Shown piece by piece: positions 28,958-37,626 of a stretch of 64,000 nt of DNA. How positions within the stretch are numbered: the first letter of the stretch is position 1; every line of letters starts with the position of its first letter. The DNA comes from JAGNZR01 sp051652785 (GTDB lineage Bacteria > Fusobacteriota > Fusobacteriia > Fusobacteriales > Fusobacteriaceae): positions 1 to 64,000 of the forward strand of contig JBOFUX010000051.1 in NCBI GenBank assembly GCA_051652785.1. The letters are read 5' to 3'. A program made the translations under genes and the position numbers. The notes under the pieces were generated by a model, which saw nothing but the letters and a program-made list of their open reading frames with translations, made no database searches and was not told where the DNA came from.

Positions 28958-30337
28958 ATGAACACTAAAAATAAAGAAAAATCAAATTTATTTCAAACTT
29001 TTACACAATTTTGTGTCTCATTAATGCAAAAATATTTGCCTGATCCATTTATTTTCTGTATCATACTTACTTTTATTGTATTTATAGCTGCTATTTTTTT
29101 TACTAAACAAAATCCCCTAGAAATTTTAACCTATTGGGCTGGTGGATTTTGGTCTTTATTATCTTTCTCTATGCAAATGGCTCTTGTTTTAGTTTTAGGA
29201 CATACAATGGCAAATTCTCCAATTTTTAAATTTTTTTTATCTTCTTTAGCATCAAAATTGACAAGTCCCAAGCAAGCTATTATTATTGTTACTCTTATTT
29301 CTATTATAGCTAATCTTATTAGTTGGGGATTTGGATTAGTTATTGGTGCTCTTTTTGCTAGAGAAATAGCTAAAAAAATTAAAAATATAGATTATAGATT
29401 ACTTATCGCCTCTGCTTATTCAGGATTTATTGTTTGGCATGGAGGACTATCAGGTTCTATACCTCTTCAGCTTGCCAGTGCAGGGGAAGCACTTTCAAAA
29501 CAAACAGCAGGTGCAATAACTAAATCTATTCCAACATCTTTAACGATTTTTTCCCCTATGAATATATTTATTATTATTTCTCTCACTATCGTTCTTCCTT
29601 TTCTAAATAGAGCTATGTATCCTACTCCTAATAATGTTGTATCAATAGATCCAAAACTTCTAATAGAACCTATTATAAAAGAAAAGAATTATGAGGATAT
29701 GACTCCTGCAGAAAAATTAGAAAACTCTAAACTTATTTCAACCTTATTAGGTTTTATGGGAGTTGTTTATATCCTTTATTATTTTTTTTTACAAGGATTT
29801 GATCTAAATCTTAATATTGTAAACTTTATTTTTTTATTTTTAGGTATCTTACTTCATAGAACTCCTAGAAAATTTATAAATGCAATTTACAATGCAACAA
29901 AAGGTTCTGCTGGTATAATTTTACAATTTCCTTTTTATGCTGGAATTATGGGGATTATGGTAGGCAAAAATTTAGAAGGTATTTCTTTAGCTACACAAAT
30001 AGCTCAAACTTTTGTAAATATTTCAACCGTTAAAACTTTTCCTCTTTTTTCTTTCTTGAGTGCAGGAATGGTTAATTTCTTTGTTCCTTCTGGTGGTGGA
30101 CAATGGGCAGTACAAGCTCCTATTATGATGCCTGCTGGATTTTCTCTTGGAATTGATTCTGCTAAAACAGCCATGTCTATCGCATGGGGAGATGCTTGGA
30201 CAAATATGATACAACCATTTTGGGCTCTTCCTGCTCTTGGTATTGCAGGACTTGGAGCTAAAGATATTATGGGATATTGTTTAGTTATTACTATTGTTTG
30301 TGGTTTTATTATTTCTTGTGGTTTTTTCTTGTTTTAA
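28958..30337 (+). CDS. Short-chain fatty acid transporter (AtoE family)
   Basis: A 459-residue inner-membrane protein with about 11-12 hydrophobic segments. The start (F-V-x-L-M-Q-K-Y-L-P-D-P-F-I-F), the N-L-I-S-W-G-F-G-L segment, the V-W-H-G-G-L-S-G-S motif and the late F-V-P-S-G-G-G-Q-W segment are those of the AtoE/short-chain fatty acid transporter family. It probably moves butyrate, acetoacetate or similar acids, which fits a fermentative anaerobe. AAGGAG precedes the ATG. Single-gene unit with its own promoter and a strong bidirectional terminator. Confidence 0.9.
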   Translation: MNTKNKEKSNLFQTFTQFCVSLMQKYLPDPFIFCIILTFIVFIAAIFFTKQNPLEILTYWAGGFWSLLSFSMQMALVLVLGHTMANSPIFKFFLSSLASKLTSPKQAIIIVTLISIIANLISWGFGLVIGALFAREIAKKIKNIDYRLLIASAYSGFIVWHGGLSGSIPLQLASAGEALSKQTAGAITKSIPTSLTIFSPMNIFIIISLTIVLPFLNRAMYPTPNNVVSIDPKLLIEPIIKEKNYEDMTPAEKLENSKLISTLLGFMGVVYILYYFFLQGFDLNLNIVNFIFLFLGILLHRTPRKFINAIYNATKGSAGIILQFPFYAGIMGIMVGKNLEGISLATQIAQTFVNISTVKTFPLFSFLSAGMVNFFVPSGGGQWAVQAPIMMPAGFSLGIDSAKTAMSIAWGDAWTNMIQPFWALPALGIAGLGAKDIMGYCLVITIVCGFIISCGFFLF

Positions 30338-30340
30338 ATA

Positions 30341-30383
30341 AAAAAATGGCTCTAAGTTACATTAATACTTAGAGTCACTTTTT
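30341..30383. terminator. Bidirectional terminator between the AtoE gene and dnaJ
   Basis: TGGCTCTAAGT pairs with ACTTAGAGTCA (one G:T pair), flanked by A7 and T6, between convergent genes. Confidence 0.88.
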
Positions 30384-30385
30384 TA

Positions 30386-31531
30386 TTATATGAATAAATC
30401 TTTTAATTTTTTTAGAAAACTTTTTTTATCTTTATAATTTTTATCCTTTAAACTTTCATCAAAAGCCTTTAACAGTTCTTCTTGGTTTTTATTTAAATTT
30501 ATCGGTATTTCAATGAATATTTCAACATACTGAGTTCCTTTTCTTCCACTTCTTAAATTTACTATTCCTTCATCTCTCATACTAAAACGTTTTCCGTTTT
30601 GTGTTCCTTCAGGTATCTTTATTGTTTTCTTTCCATTTAAAGTAGGTACTTCAATCTCTCCTCCGACAGTAGCTGTATAGTATCCAACTGGAACTCTACA
30701 ATAAATATCAGAACCATCTCTTTCAAAAAAATCATGAGGTTTTATTCTAATAACAATAAATAAATCTCCATTAGCTCCCCCATGCTTACTTGCTTCTCCC
30801 ATCTCTGTTAATTTTAATTTTTGACCACTATCTATCCCAGCAGGTATTTTTACTGTCTTTTCTATAGTCTCTCTCACTATTTTTTTTCCGTTACATGTAG
30901 AACATTTTTGCTCTGGAATTTCACCACTACCATTACAAACATCACAAATATCTTCTGAAGCAAAATTTCCTAACATAGTTCTTTGAATTTTTTTTATTCT
31001 TCCACTACCATTACATTTAGAACATTTATTCATTTTACTATTAGGTTTTGCACCTGTACCATTACAAGTTCCACATTTTCCATTTCTTATATATTTTATT
31101 ACTTTTTCTATACCTTTTGCAGCTTCTTCCAACGTTATTTCTAGGGTATAACTCAAATCATCTCCCGGTTCTGGACCTCTTCTTGAATTTCTCCCTCCGA
31201 ATCCTCCTCCACCTCCAAAAAAAGAACCAAATATATCCCCTAAATCATCTCCTCCAAAACCACCAAAGCCTCCTCCTGAACCTCCACCCTGTTCAAAAGC
31301 CGCATGACCATACTGATCATATTGTTGTTTTTTAGATGTGTCAGATAAAACTTGATAGGCCTCATTTATTTCTTTAAACTTTTTTTCTGCTTCTGCTTTT
31401 TCAGATTCTGAAGAATTATTCACTTTATCAGGGTGATACTTATTAGCAAGTTTTCTATATCCTTTTTTTATTTCTGATTCTGAAGCACTTTTGGCAACTC
31501 CTAAAACCTCATAATAATCTTTTTTAGCCAT
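30386..31531 (-). CDS. dnaJ: Chaperone DnaJ (Hsp40)
   Basis: A 381-residue type I J-protein. The J domain has HPD (Y-H-P-D-K, near residue 34). A Gly/Phe-rich linker follows (about 75-125). Four CxxCxGxG zinc repeats are present (CGTCNGTG, CSKCNGSG, CDVCNGSG, CSTCNGKK; the last is slightly degenerate). The C-terminal substrate-binding domains complete it. It delivers clients to DnaK and stimulates its ATPase. Last gene of the hrcA-grpE-dnaK-dnaJ operon, separated from dnaK by a long hairpin. Confidence 0.97.
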   Translation of the reverse strand: MAKKDYYEVLGVAKSASESEIKKGYRKLANKYHPDKVNNSSESEKAEAEKKFKEINEAYQVLSDTSKKQQYDQYGHAAFEQGGGSGGGFGGFGGDDLGDIFGSFFGGGGGFGGRNSRRGPEPGDDLSYTLEITLEEAAKGIEKVIKYIRNGKCGTCNGTGAKPNSKMNKCSKCNGSGRIKKIQRTMLGNFASEDICDVCNGSGEIPEQKCSTCNGKKIVRETIEKTVKIPAGIDSGQKLKLTEMGEASKHGGANGDLFIVIRIKPHDFFERDGSDIYCRVPVGYYTATVGGEIEVPTLNGKKTIKIPEGTQNGKRFSMRDEGIVNLRSGRKGTQYVEIFIEIPINLNKNQEELLKAFDESLKDKNYKDKKSFLKKLKDLFI

Positions 31532-31553
31532 TAAAAATCTCCTTTTTTATTAT

Positions 31554-31594
31554 TTAAGAAGGGGATAGTCGTGTAATAACTATCCCCTTCTTAA
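31554..31594. repeat. 16-bp perfect hairpin between dnaK and dnaJ
   Basis: Bases 31554-31569 are the exact reverse complement of 31579-31594, with a nine-base loop. On the transcribed (minus) strand there is no T-run after the stem, so it looks more like an mRNA processing, stability or attenuation element than a full terminator. Confidence 0.8.
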
Positions 31595-31640
31595 TATTTT
31601 AGAATATAATTACTACTCTAGTTTATAACATTTTTACTAA

Positions 31641-33455
31641 TTAGTCTACTATTTCCGCTTCAGCAACTCCATCATCTTTCTTTGAATTTGTTGCTCCTTC
31701 TTGCCCTGCTTGTTGTCCTTGCTGCTCTTCTTTATATATTTCTTCTGCTAGTCTATGAGCCGCTTTAGATAATTTTTCAATAGCTGCATTCATTGCATCT
31801 TGATCTTCTCCATCTTTAATAGCTTTTAACTCATCAATTGCTGATTGAATCTCTACTTTTTCTTCTTCTGTAGCTTTATCTCCGTGATCAACTAATGTTT
31901 TTTCAGTTGATGTAACTAACATTTCTGCTTTATTTCTTGTTTCTACTAGCTCTTTAAATTTCTTATCATCTTCTTCATGCATTTCTGCATCTTTTTTCAT
32001 TTTTTCTATATCAGCTGCTGATAGATTTCCAGAACCAGATATAGTTACTTTATTTTCTTTTCCTGTTCCTAAATCTTTAGCTGAAACATGTACTATTCCA
32101 TTTGCATCTATATCAAATGTAACTTCTATTTGAGGTACTCCTCTTGGAGCAGCTGGAATTCCATCTAAATTAAACTCTCCTAATTTATGATTATCTATTG
32201 CCTTTGCTCTTTCACCTTGAATTACATTTATTGTAACTGCTGGTTGATTATCTATAGCAGTTGAGAATACTTGTGATTTTTTTACTGGTATAGTTGTATT
32301 TTTGTCTATTATCTTTGTTGATACTCCACCTAAAGTTTCAATTCCTAATGATAATGGTGTTACATCTAATAATAGAATATCTTTTACATCTCCCATTAAT
32401 ACTCCACCTTGAATTGCAGCTCCTGCAGCAACTACTTCATCTGGATTTATTCCTTTATTAGCTTTTTTTCCAAAGAAATTCTCTACCCATTCCTGAACAG
32501 CTGGAATTCTTGTAGAACCTCCAACTAATAATATCTCATCAATATCACTTGCTTTTAATCCTGCATCCTCAAGTGCTGTTTTTGTTGGTCCTTGAGTTGC
32601 TTCTATTAATTTTTTTGTTAATTCATTAAATTTTGCTCTTGTCAATCTTGTCTCTAAATGTTTTGGTCCTGTAGCATCCATTGTGATGAATGGTAAAGAT
32701 ATTGATGTTTCCATCATTGAAGAAAGATCTTTTTTAGCCTTTTCAGCAGCATCTTTTAATCTTTGAAATGCCATTTTGTCATTTAATAAATCTATTCCTG
32801 TTTCTTTTTTAAATTCTTCTGCTAACCACTTTATTACAACTTCATCTATATTATCTCCACCTAAATTGTTATTACCATTTGTTGCTAAAACTTCAATAAC
32901 TCCATCAGCTATTTCTAAAACAGAAACATCAAATGTCCCTCCACCTAAGTCAAATACTAATACTTTCTCTTCTTTTTGTTTTTCTAACCCATATGCTAGT
33001 GCTGATGCTGTTGGCTCATTAATGATTCTTTTTACATCTAATCCTGCTATTGTTCCTGCATCCTTCGTTGCTTGTCTTTGAGCATCTGTGAAATAAGCTG
33101 GTACTGTTATTACTGCTTCTTTTACAGTTTCTCCTAAATAAGCTTCTGCATCTTTTTTTAATTTTTTTAATATCATTGCAGATATTTCTTGTGGAGTATA
33201 TGATTTTCCAAATATATCAACTTTATAATCACTTCCCATGTGAGTTTTTATAGAAGCTATCGTTGATGTTGGATTGGTTATAGCTTGTCTTTTTGCTATT
33301 TCTCCTACTATTATTTCTCCGTTTTCTTTAATGTTTACAACTGAAGGTGTTGTTCTAGCTCCTTCTGCATTTGTTATTACTGAAAAAGAACCTCCTTCCA
33401 TTACTGCAACACATGAATTTGTTGTTCCTAAGTCAATTCCTATTATTTTTGCCAT
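31641..33455 (-). CDS. dnaK: Chaperone DnaK (Hsp70)
   Basis: A 604-residue Hsp70. The ATPase domain opens with IIGIDLGTTNSCVAVMEGG and holds FDLGGGTFDVSVLEI and the ILLVGGSTRIPAVQ motif. The substrate-binding domain contains D-V-T-P-L-S-L-G-I-E-T, and the lid ends in a Q/G-rich tail. It refolds proteins with DnaJ and GrpE. AGGAGG precedes the ATG. Third gene of the CIRCE-controlled operon. Confidence 0.98.
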   Translation of the reverse strand: MAKIIGIDLGTTNSCVAVMEGGSFSVITNAEGARTTPSVVNIKENGEIIVGEIAKRQAITNPTSTIASIKTHMGSDYKVDIFGKSYTPQEISAMILKKLKKDAEAYLGETVKEAVITVPAYFTDAQRQATKDAGTIAGLDVKRIINEPTASALAYGLEKQKEEKVLVFDLGGGTFDVSVLEIADGVIEVLATNGNNNLGGDNIDEVVIKWLAEEFKKETGIDLLNDKMAFQRLKDAAEKAKKDLSSMMETSISLPFITMDATGPKHLETRLTRAKFNELTKKLIEATQGPTKTALEDAGLKASDIDEILLVGGSTRIPAVQEWVENFFGKKANKGINPDEVVAAGAAIQGGVLMGDVKDILLLDVTPLSLGIETLGGVSTKIIDKNTTIPVKKSQVFSTAIDNQPAVTINVIQGERAKAIDNHKLGEFNLDGIPAAPRGVPQIEVTFDIDANGIVHVSAKDLGTGKENKVTISGSGNLSAADIEKMKKDAEMHEEDDKKFKELVETRNKAEMLVTSTEKTLVDHGDKATEEEKVEIQSAIDELKAIKDGEDQDAMNAAIEKLSKAAHRLAEEIYKEEQQGQQAGQEGATNSKKDDGVAEAEIVD

Positions 33456-33493
33456 TTTTTATTCCTCCTAATTGTTTTTAATTTTAATTTTTA

Positions 33494-34048
33494 TTATGAT
33501 TTTTTACAAACTTTAACCATAGCTGGTCTTATTATTTTATCTTTCATCTTATATGCTTTTTGAAAAACTTGAATAATTTGATCATTTTCATGATTTTCAC
33601 TTTCTTCAACCATTACTGCATGATGAATATGTGGATCATAAATAGAATCTTCAGACTCTATTACTTCTACTCCTTCTGATTGCATAATTCCTTTCATTTG
33701 AGACAAGGTCATCTCAACTCCTTTAATTAATGAATCAAAATCTTTTATTTCTAGTGAGGCAGTTATTGCTCTTTCTAAGTTATCTACATTATCTAAAAGT
33801 TTTATCATTACTTTTTCAGAAGCAAATTTTCTTAACTCTTCTAATTCTTTTTCTTGTCTTTTTTTAAAATTTTGAAATTCAGCATTTTTTCTTAAATAAT
33901 CATTTTTTAGATTCTCTATCTCTGCTGATAATTTTTCTTTATCAATATTTAATTGTTCAATTTCAGAAAATTTTATTTCAGCATCTAATACTTCCTCATC
34001 CATAACTTTTTCCAAATCTTTTTCTTCTAAGTTTTCTTTATCTGTCAT
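33494..34048 (-). CDS. grpE: Nucleotide exchange factor GrpE
   Basis: A 184-residue GrpE. An acidic N-terminus and a long coiled coil (about 30-100) are followed by the C-terminal beta-wing domain with IYDPHIHHAVM near residue 140 and the late IIRPAMVKV segment. It releases ADP from DnaK. Its ATG overlaps the hrcA stop by four bases. Confidence 0.95.
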   Translation of the reverse strand: MTDKENLEEKDLEKVMDEEVLDAEIKFSEIEQLNIDKEKLSAEIENLKNDYLRKNAEFQNFKKRQEKELEELRKFASEKVMIKLLDNVDNLERAITASLEIKDFDSLIKGVEMTLSQMKGIMQSEGVEVIESEDSIYDPHIHHAVMVEESENHENDQIIQVFQKAYKMKDKIIRPAMVKVCKKS

Positions 34049-35076
34049 TTTACACCTTCCTTAATGTTAATTTCTTTAATTACTTTACTCACTTCTTTAG
34101 CTACATAATCTACAAGTCCTATTGTTTTTGAATATGCCATTCTTTTAGGTCCTATCACTCCTATTATGCCTTGAGAGTCTTCAATTTTATATAGTGAATA
34201 AACAAAACTATAATTTTCAAGACCTTTTATATTTAACTCATCTCCAAAGATTACGTTTACCTTTCCATAATCTTTTTCTTGAGAATAAACTAACTCTTCA
34301 AATATGTGTTTAATATCTTTATTATTATCGAAAAGCTGCAATACTTCCAATACATCTTCTCGTCCTGTATCTATTATACTAGGGGCATTATTTAGAAAAA
34401 ATTTCCCTTCAATATCTTGAAACAGTTCTTTACCTAAAGCCAACTCTATTTGATGATTTTTATTATGTGTTCTTGTTTTTGATAACATATTTTTAATATC
34501 AGAATCTGTAAATTCATTTTTTATTATTTTATCATTTACTTCTTTAGATAATTCTAAAACTTCATCTTTAGTAAGTTTATAATCTAAATTTATTTTTTTA
34601 GTTCTTATAACTTTATTTGCCATTACTATAATTGCCATTATTAAATCATCATCTATATGAACAAGTTCTATTTTTTTTATCTTCTCTCTTTGATGATCTG
34701 GTTCTATCACAATTCCAGCATATGAAGTTAATTTTGAAAGTAGTGCTGAAGTTTTACTTAAAATCGTATCTAGCTCACCTATTTTTTTTTCATAAACTAA
34801 TTCAATATTTTCTCTCTCTAATTTTGTTATTTTTTCAATTTCTAAAATTTCATTAAGGTAGTATCTATAACCTTTATCTGTTGGAACTCTTCCTGATGAT
34901 ATATGAGTTTTAGATATATATCCGTATTCCTCTAAATCAACCATGACATTTCTTATAGTTGCAGAAGAAAAATCAATCCCATATTTTTTTACAAGGGCTC
35001 GTGAACCAATTGTTTCACCTGATAAAAGATAATAATTAACTATTGCATTTAATACTAATCTTTCTCTTTCTGTCAT
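34045..35076 (-). CDS. hrcA: Heat-inducible transcription repressor HrcA
   Basis: A repressor of the heat-shock operon. The N-terminal winged helix (T-E-R-E-R-L-V-L-N-A-I-V, then SSATIRNVMVDLEEYGYI and H-I-S-S-G-R-V-P-T-D-K-G-Y-R) is the HrcA hallmark; the C-terminal GAF-like domain follows. It binds the CIRCE element just upstream and so represses its own operon until heat stress. I chose the ATG giving M-T-E-R-E-R-L, which matches homologues, over two GTG codons 9-12 bases upstream. First gene of hrcA-grpE-dnaK-dnaJ. Confidence 0.95.
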   Translation of the reverse strand: MTERERLVLNAIVNYYLLSGETIGSRALVKKYGIDFSSATIRNVMVDLEEYGYISKTHISSGRVPTDKGYRYYLNEILEIEKITKLERENIELVYEKKIGELDTILSKTSALLSKLTSYAGIVIEPDHQREKIKKIELVHIDDDLIMAIIVMANKVIRTKKINLDYKLTKDEVLELSKEVNDKIIKNEFTDSDIKNMLSKTRTHNKNHQIELALGKELFQDIEGKFFLNNAPSIIDTGREDVLEVLQLFDNNKDIKHIFEELVYSQEKDYGKVNVIFGDELNIKGLENYSFVYSLYKIEDSQGIIGVIGPKRMAYSKTIGLVDYVAKEVSKVIKEINIKEGVK

Positions 35077-35111
35077 TATCTTCACCACCCTCTCTTATAA
35101 AAAACATATTA

Positions 35112-35138
35112 TTAGCAATGATGTTCAACGAGTGCTAA
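35112..35138 (-). promoter_or_regulatory. CIRCE operator (HrcA binding site)
   Basis: On the minus strand TTAGCACTC and CATTGCTAA are separated by nine bases. The first arm is perfect; the second differs from GAGTGCTAA at two positions. It sits between the -10 and the hrcA start. Confidence 0.9.
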
Positions 35139-35149
35139 CCTCTTTAAAT

Positions 35150-35178
35150 AATATACAATATTTTATAATTAAAGTCAA
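35150..35178 (-). promoter_or_regulatory. Heat-shock operon promoter
   Basis: TTGACT and TATATT with a 17-base spacer on the minus strand, the -10 lying 11 bases upstream of CIRCE. Confidence 0.8.
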
Positions 35179-35206
35179 ACATTTTTTTATAAATAAAATA
35201 TAATAA

Positions 35207-35236
35207 AAAATAGCCCTAATAATTAGGACTATTTTC
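35207..35236. terminator. Terminator of the phosphodiesterase-like gene region
   Basis: AAAATAG...CTAAT pairs with ATTAG...CTATTTT (two internal mismatches), with T-rich flanks. It lies upstream of the heat-shock promoter and downstream of no plus-strand gene. On the minus strand it precedes the phosphodiesterase-like stop, so it may shield that gene from read-in. Confidence 0.45.
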
Positions 35237-35250
35237 TATTATATTTATTG

Positions 35251-36066
35251 TTATTTTTTCTTCATATTATCAAATAATTTTTTCATTTTTTCTGATTTTT
35301 TTATACCTAAAATATTACAGCATAGCGTAGCAATTTGAACTTGTTCTATTTTTTTTAATAACTCATTTTCAACTATGTTTTTATCTAAAATCCAAAATGG
35401 AACTTCTCTTTCTTCTTTTGAATCTCCACCATGGTTTCCACTTTCAGACATACCATGATCTGAGGTAATCACAATAGAATATCCATTTTCTAACCATTTA
35501 GGAATATAGCAAGATAAAATAGTAGATATTTTATAGACAACATCTTCATATTCTTTTGATATTCCACCATATTTATGACCTACATCATCTACATTCATAG
35601 TATGAAGTAACAAAAAATCTATCTTTTTTTTATCTAATAAAATATTAGCTTGAGCAAAAAGATGACTATCTGGATACTCATCTTCATAATAAAAGCGTCC
35701 ATTATTTATATTCTTTTTCATTTCATCATTTACTTCTTCATCTCTTCCTTTTATAAACTCACCATTATATAACTCATGAATCCAATGATATGCCACAGCA
35801 CCAGTTATTAATTTCCCCTTCTTTGCCAAAGAAAATATGCTTTCCTCTTTTGATTTTCTTGATATTATATTATTTATAATTCCACTATTAACAGGATTTA
35901 CACCTGTTAATAATGTTTCATATAATGGTCTTGATAAACTTGGCAATTCTGATTTTACTTTAAAACCTAAAGCTAATTTATTTTCAACTAGACTTTCAAG
36001 ATATCCTATTTTTTCTTTTGCATGGTATCCTAATCCATCAATTACAATTAAAATAAGTTTTCCCAT
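35251..36066 (-). CDS. Type I phosphodiesterase / alkaline phosphatase-superfamily protein
   Basis: A 271-residue metal-dependent hydrolase of the alkaline phosphatase superfamily. Metal-binding motifs are LIVIDGLG at the N-terminus, V-D-D-V-G-H near residue 160, and ITSDHGM followed by GNHGG near 200-215. The nucleophile is probably the Ser or Thr in L-P-S-L-S-R-P-L-Y-E-T-L near residue 45. There is no signal peptide, so it is cytosolic. Such enzymes hydrolyse nucleotide pyrophosphates or phosphodiesters; the substrate is unknown. AAGAGGAG precedes the ATG. Confidence 0.8.
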   Translation of the reverse strand: MGKLILIVIDGLGYHAKEKIGYLESLVENKLALGFKVKSELPSLSRPLYETLLTGVNPVNSGIINNIISRKSKEESIFSLAKKGKLITGAVAYHWIHELYNGEFIKGRDEEVNDEMKKNINNGRFYYEDEYPDSHLFAQANILLDKKKIDFLLLHTMNVDDVGHKYGGISKEYEDVVYKISTILSCYIPKWLENGYSIVITSDHGMSESGNHGGDSKEEREVPFWILDKNIVENELLKKIEQVQIATLCCNILGIKKSEKMKKLFDNMKKK

Positions 36067-36089
36067 ATCTATTCTCCTCTTTAAATTAT

Positions 36090-36118
36090 TTAATATTTAT
36101 AAGAACTACTTCTTGCAA
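36090..36118 (-). promoter_or_regulatory. Possible promoter of the phosphodiesterase gene
   Basis: TTGCAA and TATTAA with a 17-base spacer on the minus strand, 24 bases before the ATG. The -10 is weak. Confidence 0.35.
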
Positions 36119-36233
36119 AATACCTACTAATTTTTAGATGTCTATTTCAATTCATTAATTTTTTACTAGTTTTATATTTTATGCTGTTCATTAGATGTTA
36201 TTAATTTCTATATTTATAATATTAATAAATTTT

Positions 36234-37154
36234 TTAATTTTCTTTATTTTTTCCCTCTTCAAAAAGAGTTGAAAACGTCATTAAATCCTGTAAATTTGAT
36301 GGAACAATTATTTTAGTCGCTTTTCCATCAGCTATTTTTTCAAAAGCTTCCATTCCTCTTATTGTTAAAACTTCTTTATTTGGCTTCGCCTCTCTTATTA
36401 AAACTATAGATTCTGCTTTAGCTTTTTGTACACTTAAGATAGCTTCCGCTTCACCTTCAGCCTCTTTAATTGCAACTTCTTTTTGAGCTTCAGCTTTTAA
36501 TATTGAGGATTGTTTTTCCCCTTCTGCTTTTAATATTGAGGATTCTTTTTCCCCTTCTGCTATTAATATTGATGAACGTTTTTGCCCTTCTGCGATTAAT
36601 ATTAATTCTCTTCTTTCTCTTTCAGCTTTCATTTGCTTTTCCATAGCATCTTGAATCCCTCTTGGAGGTAAAATATTCTTTAACTCTACTCTGTTTATTT
36701 TTATTCCCCAAGGATCAGTAGCTTCATCTAAAATTATTCTCATTTTAGTATTGATTACATCTCTTGAAGTTAGAGTAGAATCTAACTCCATATCTCCTAT
36801 TATGTTTCTTAATGTTGTAGCAGTAAGATTTTCAATAGCGTTTAATGGATTTTCTACACCATAGGTATAAAGCTTAGGATCGGTTATTTGAAAGTAAATA
36901 ACTGAATCTATTTGCATTGTTACATTATCCTTTGTTATAACTGGTTGAGGCGGAAAATCTATTACCTGCTCCTTTAGAGAAACTACCTTTGCTACTCTGT
37001 CTAAAAATGGTACTAAAATATTCAACCCTACATCTAAAGTTTTAGTATAAGCACCTAACCTTTCTATTACATAAGCTTTTGACTGTGAAACTATTTTCAC
37101 ATGAATAGATACCAACATTGCAGCAATTAAAATTATTATAAGTATTATAATCAT
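36234..37154 (-). CDS. SPFH/Band 7 membrane protein (QmcA/stomatin-like)
   Basis: A 306-residue stomatin-type protein. One N-terminal transmembrane helix (residues 1-18) is followed by the SPFH domain (S-K-A-Y-V-I-E-R-L-G-A-Y to about residue 180, with G-I-K-I-N-R-V-E-L-K-N-I). A coiled coil with 11-residue repeats (S-S-I-L-K-A-E-G-E-K-Q type) runs through about 185-245. It is expected to form large ring oligomers on the membrane that organise proteases or lipid domains. I chose the ATG behind AGGAGG, not an ATG 24 bases upstream. NfeD, the usual partner, is not adjacent. Confidence 0.9.
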   Translation of the reverse strand: MIIILIIILIAAMLVSIHVKIVSQSKAYVIERLGAYTKTLDVGLNILVPFLDRVAKVVSLKEQVIDFPPQPVITKDNVTMQIDSVIYFQITDPKLYTYGVENPLNAIENLTATTLRNIIGDMELDSTLTSRDVINTKMRIILDEATDPWGIKINRVELKNILPPRGIQDAMEKQMKAERERRELILIAEGQKRSSILIAEGEKESSILKAEGEKQSSILKAEAQKEVAIKEAEGEAEAILSVQKAKAESIVLIREAKPNKEVLTIRGMEAFEKIADGKATKIIVPSNLQDLMTFSTLFEEGKNKEN

Positions 37155-37218
37155 AAACTCCTCCTTTATTAAAAACAATGCCTAATTATACTTCATAACT
37201 ATTAAAAAGTATACAAAT

Positions 37219-37608
37219 TTAATTTAAATCATCTTTGCTATTATTTTCTTTTGAATTTATATCTTTTTCTATTTTTTTAACTTTTTTATGAATCTCATTA
37301 ATTCTAAATTCTAATGAATTTAAAATCCAAAATTGAAAATGATTTATTCGTTGAAATTCATATAAAATCCAAATTATTTTAAAGATACCAATTAAAATTG
37401 CAACTTCTAGTGTTACAACTAAATCAATTTTTTTTAGGGCAACTCCTGCAATCAGAATTATTGCAATTATTATCATTAATAGAGCATTCACAATTCTGTG
37501 TTGTTTGTTTTGAGATGTACCTCCTATTTCTCCTACAATATCTTTTATTCTTTCTTTTTCCCTTTTAAATTCTTCAATTTCTTCTCTTAAAATCTCTTCA
37601 TCTTTCAT
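37219..37608 (-). CDS. Uncharacterised small membrane protein
   Basis: Not recognised. A 129-residue protein with an acidic/basic helical N-terminus (about 1-25), an I-G-G-T-S-Q-N-K-Q-H-R-I-V-N segment, two transmembrane helices (about 40-60 and 66-85), and a charged coiled-coil-like C-terminus rich in K and E. The ATG chosen is nine bases after AGGAGGG; another ATG nine bases upstream abuts the Shine-Dalgarno. It lies 64 bases upstream of the SPFH gene and 18 bases downstream of nadE. A partner role with the SPFH protein is only a guess from position. Confidence 0.6.
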   Translation of the reverse strand: MKDEEILREEIEEFKREKERIKDIVGEIGGTSQNKQHRIVNALLMIIIAIILIAGVALKKIDLVVTLEVAILIGIFKIIWILYEFQRINHFQFWILNSLEFRINEIHKKVKKIEKDINSKENNSKDDLN

Positions 37609-37626
37609 AAAATTCATCCCTCCTTT

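Noticed and set aside
35251..36066. Phosphopentomutase or phosphoglycerate mutase (iPGM)
   Set aside because: It shares the superfamily metal motifs but at 271 residues is much shorter and lacks the inserted domains of those enzymes.
36470..36610. Regular ~33-base repeats that might be read as a CRISPR-like array
   Set aside because: They are in-frame coding repeats of the SPFH coiled coil; there are no unique spacers.
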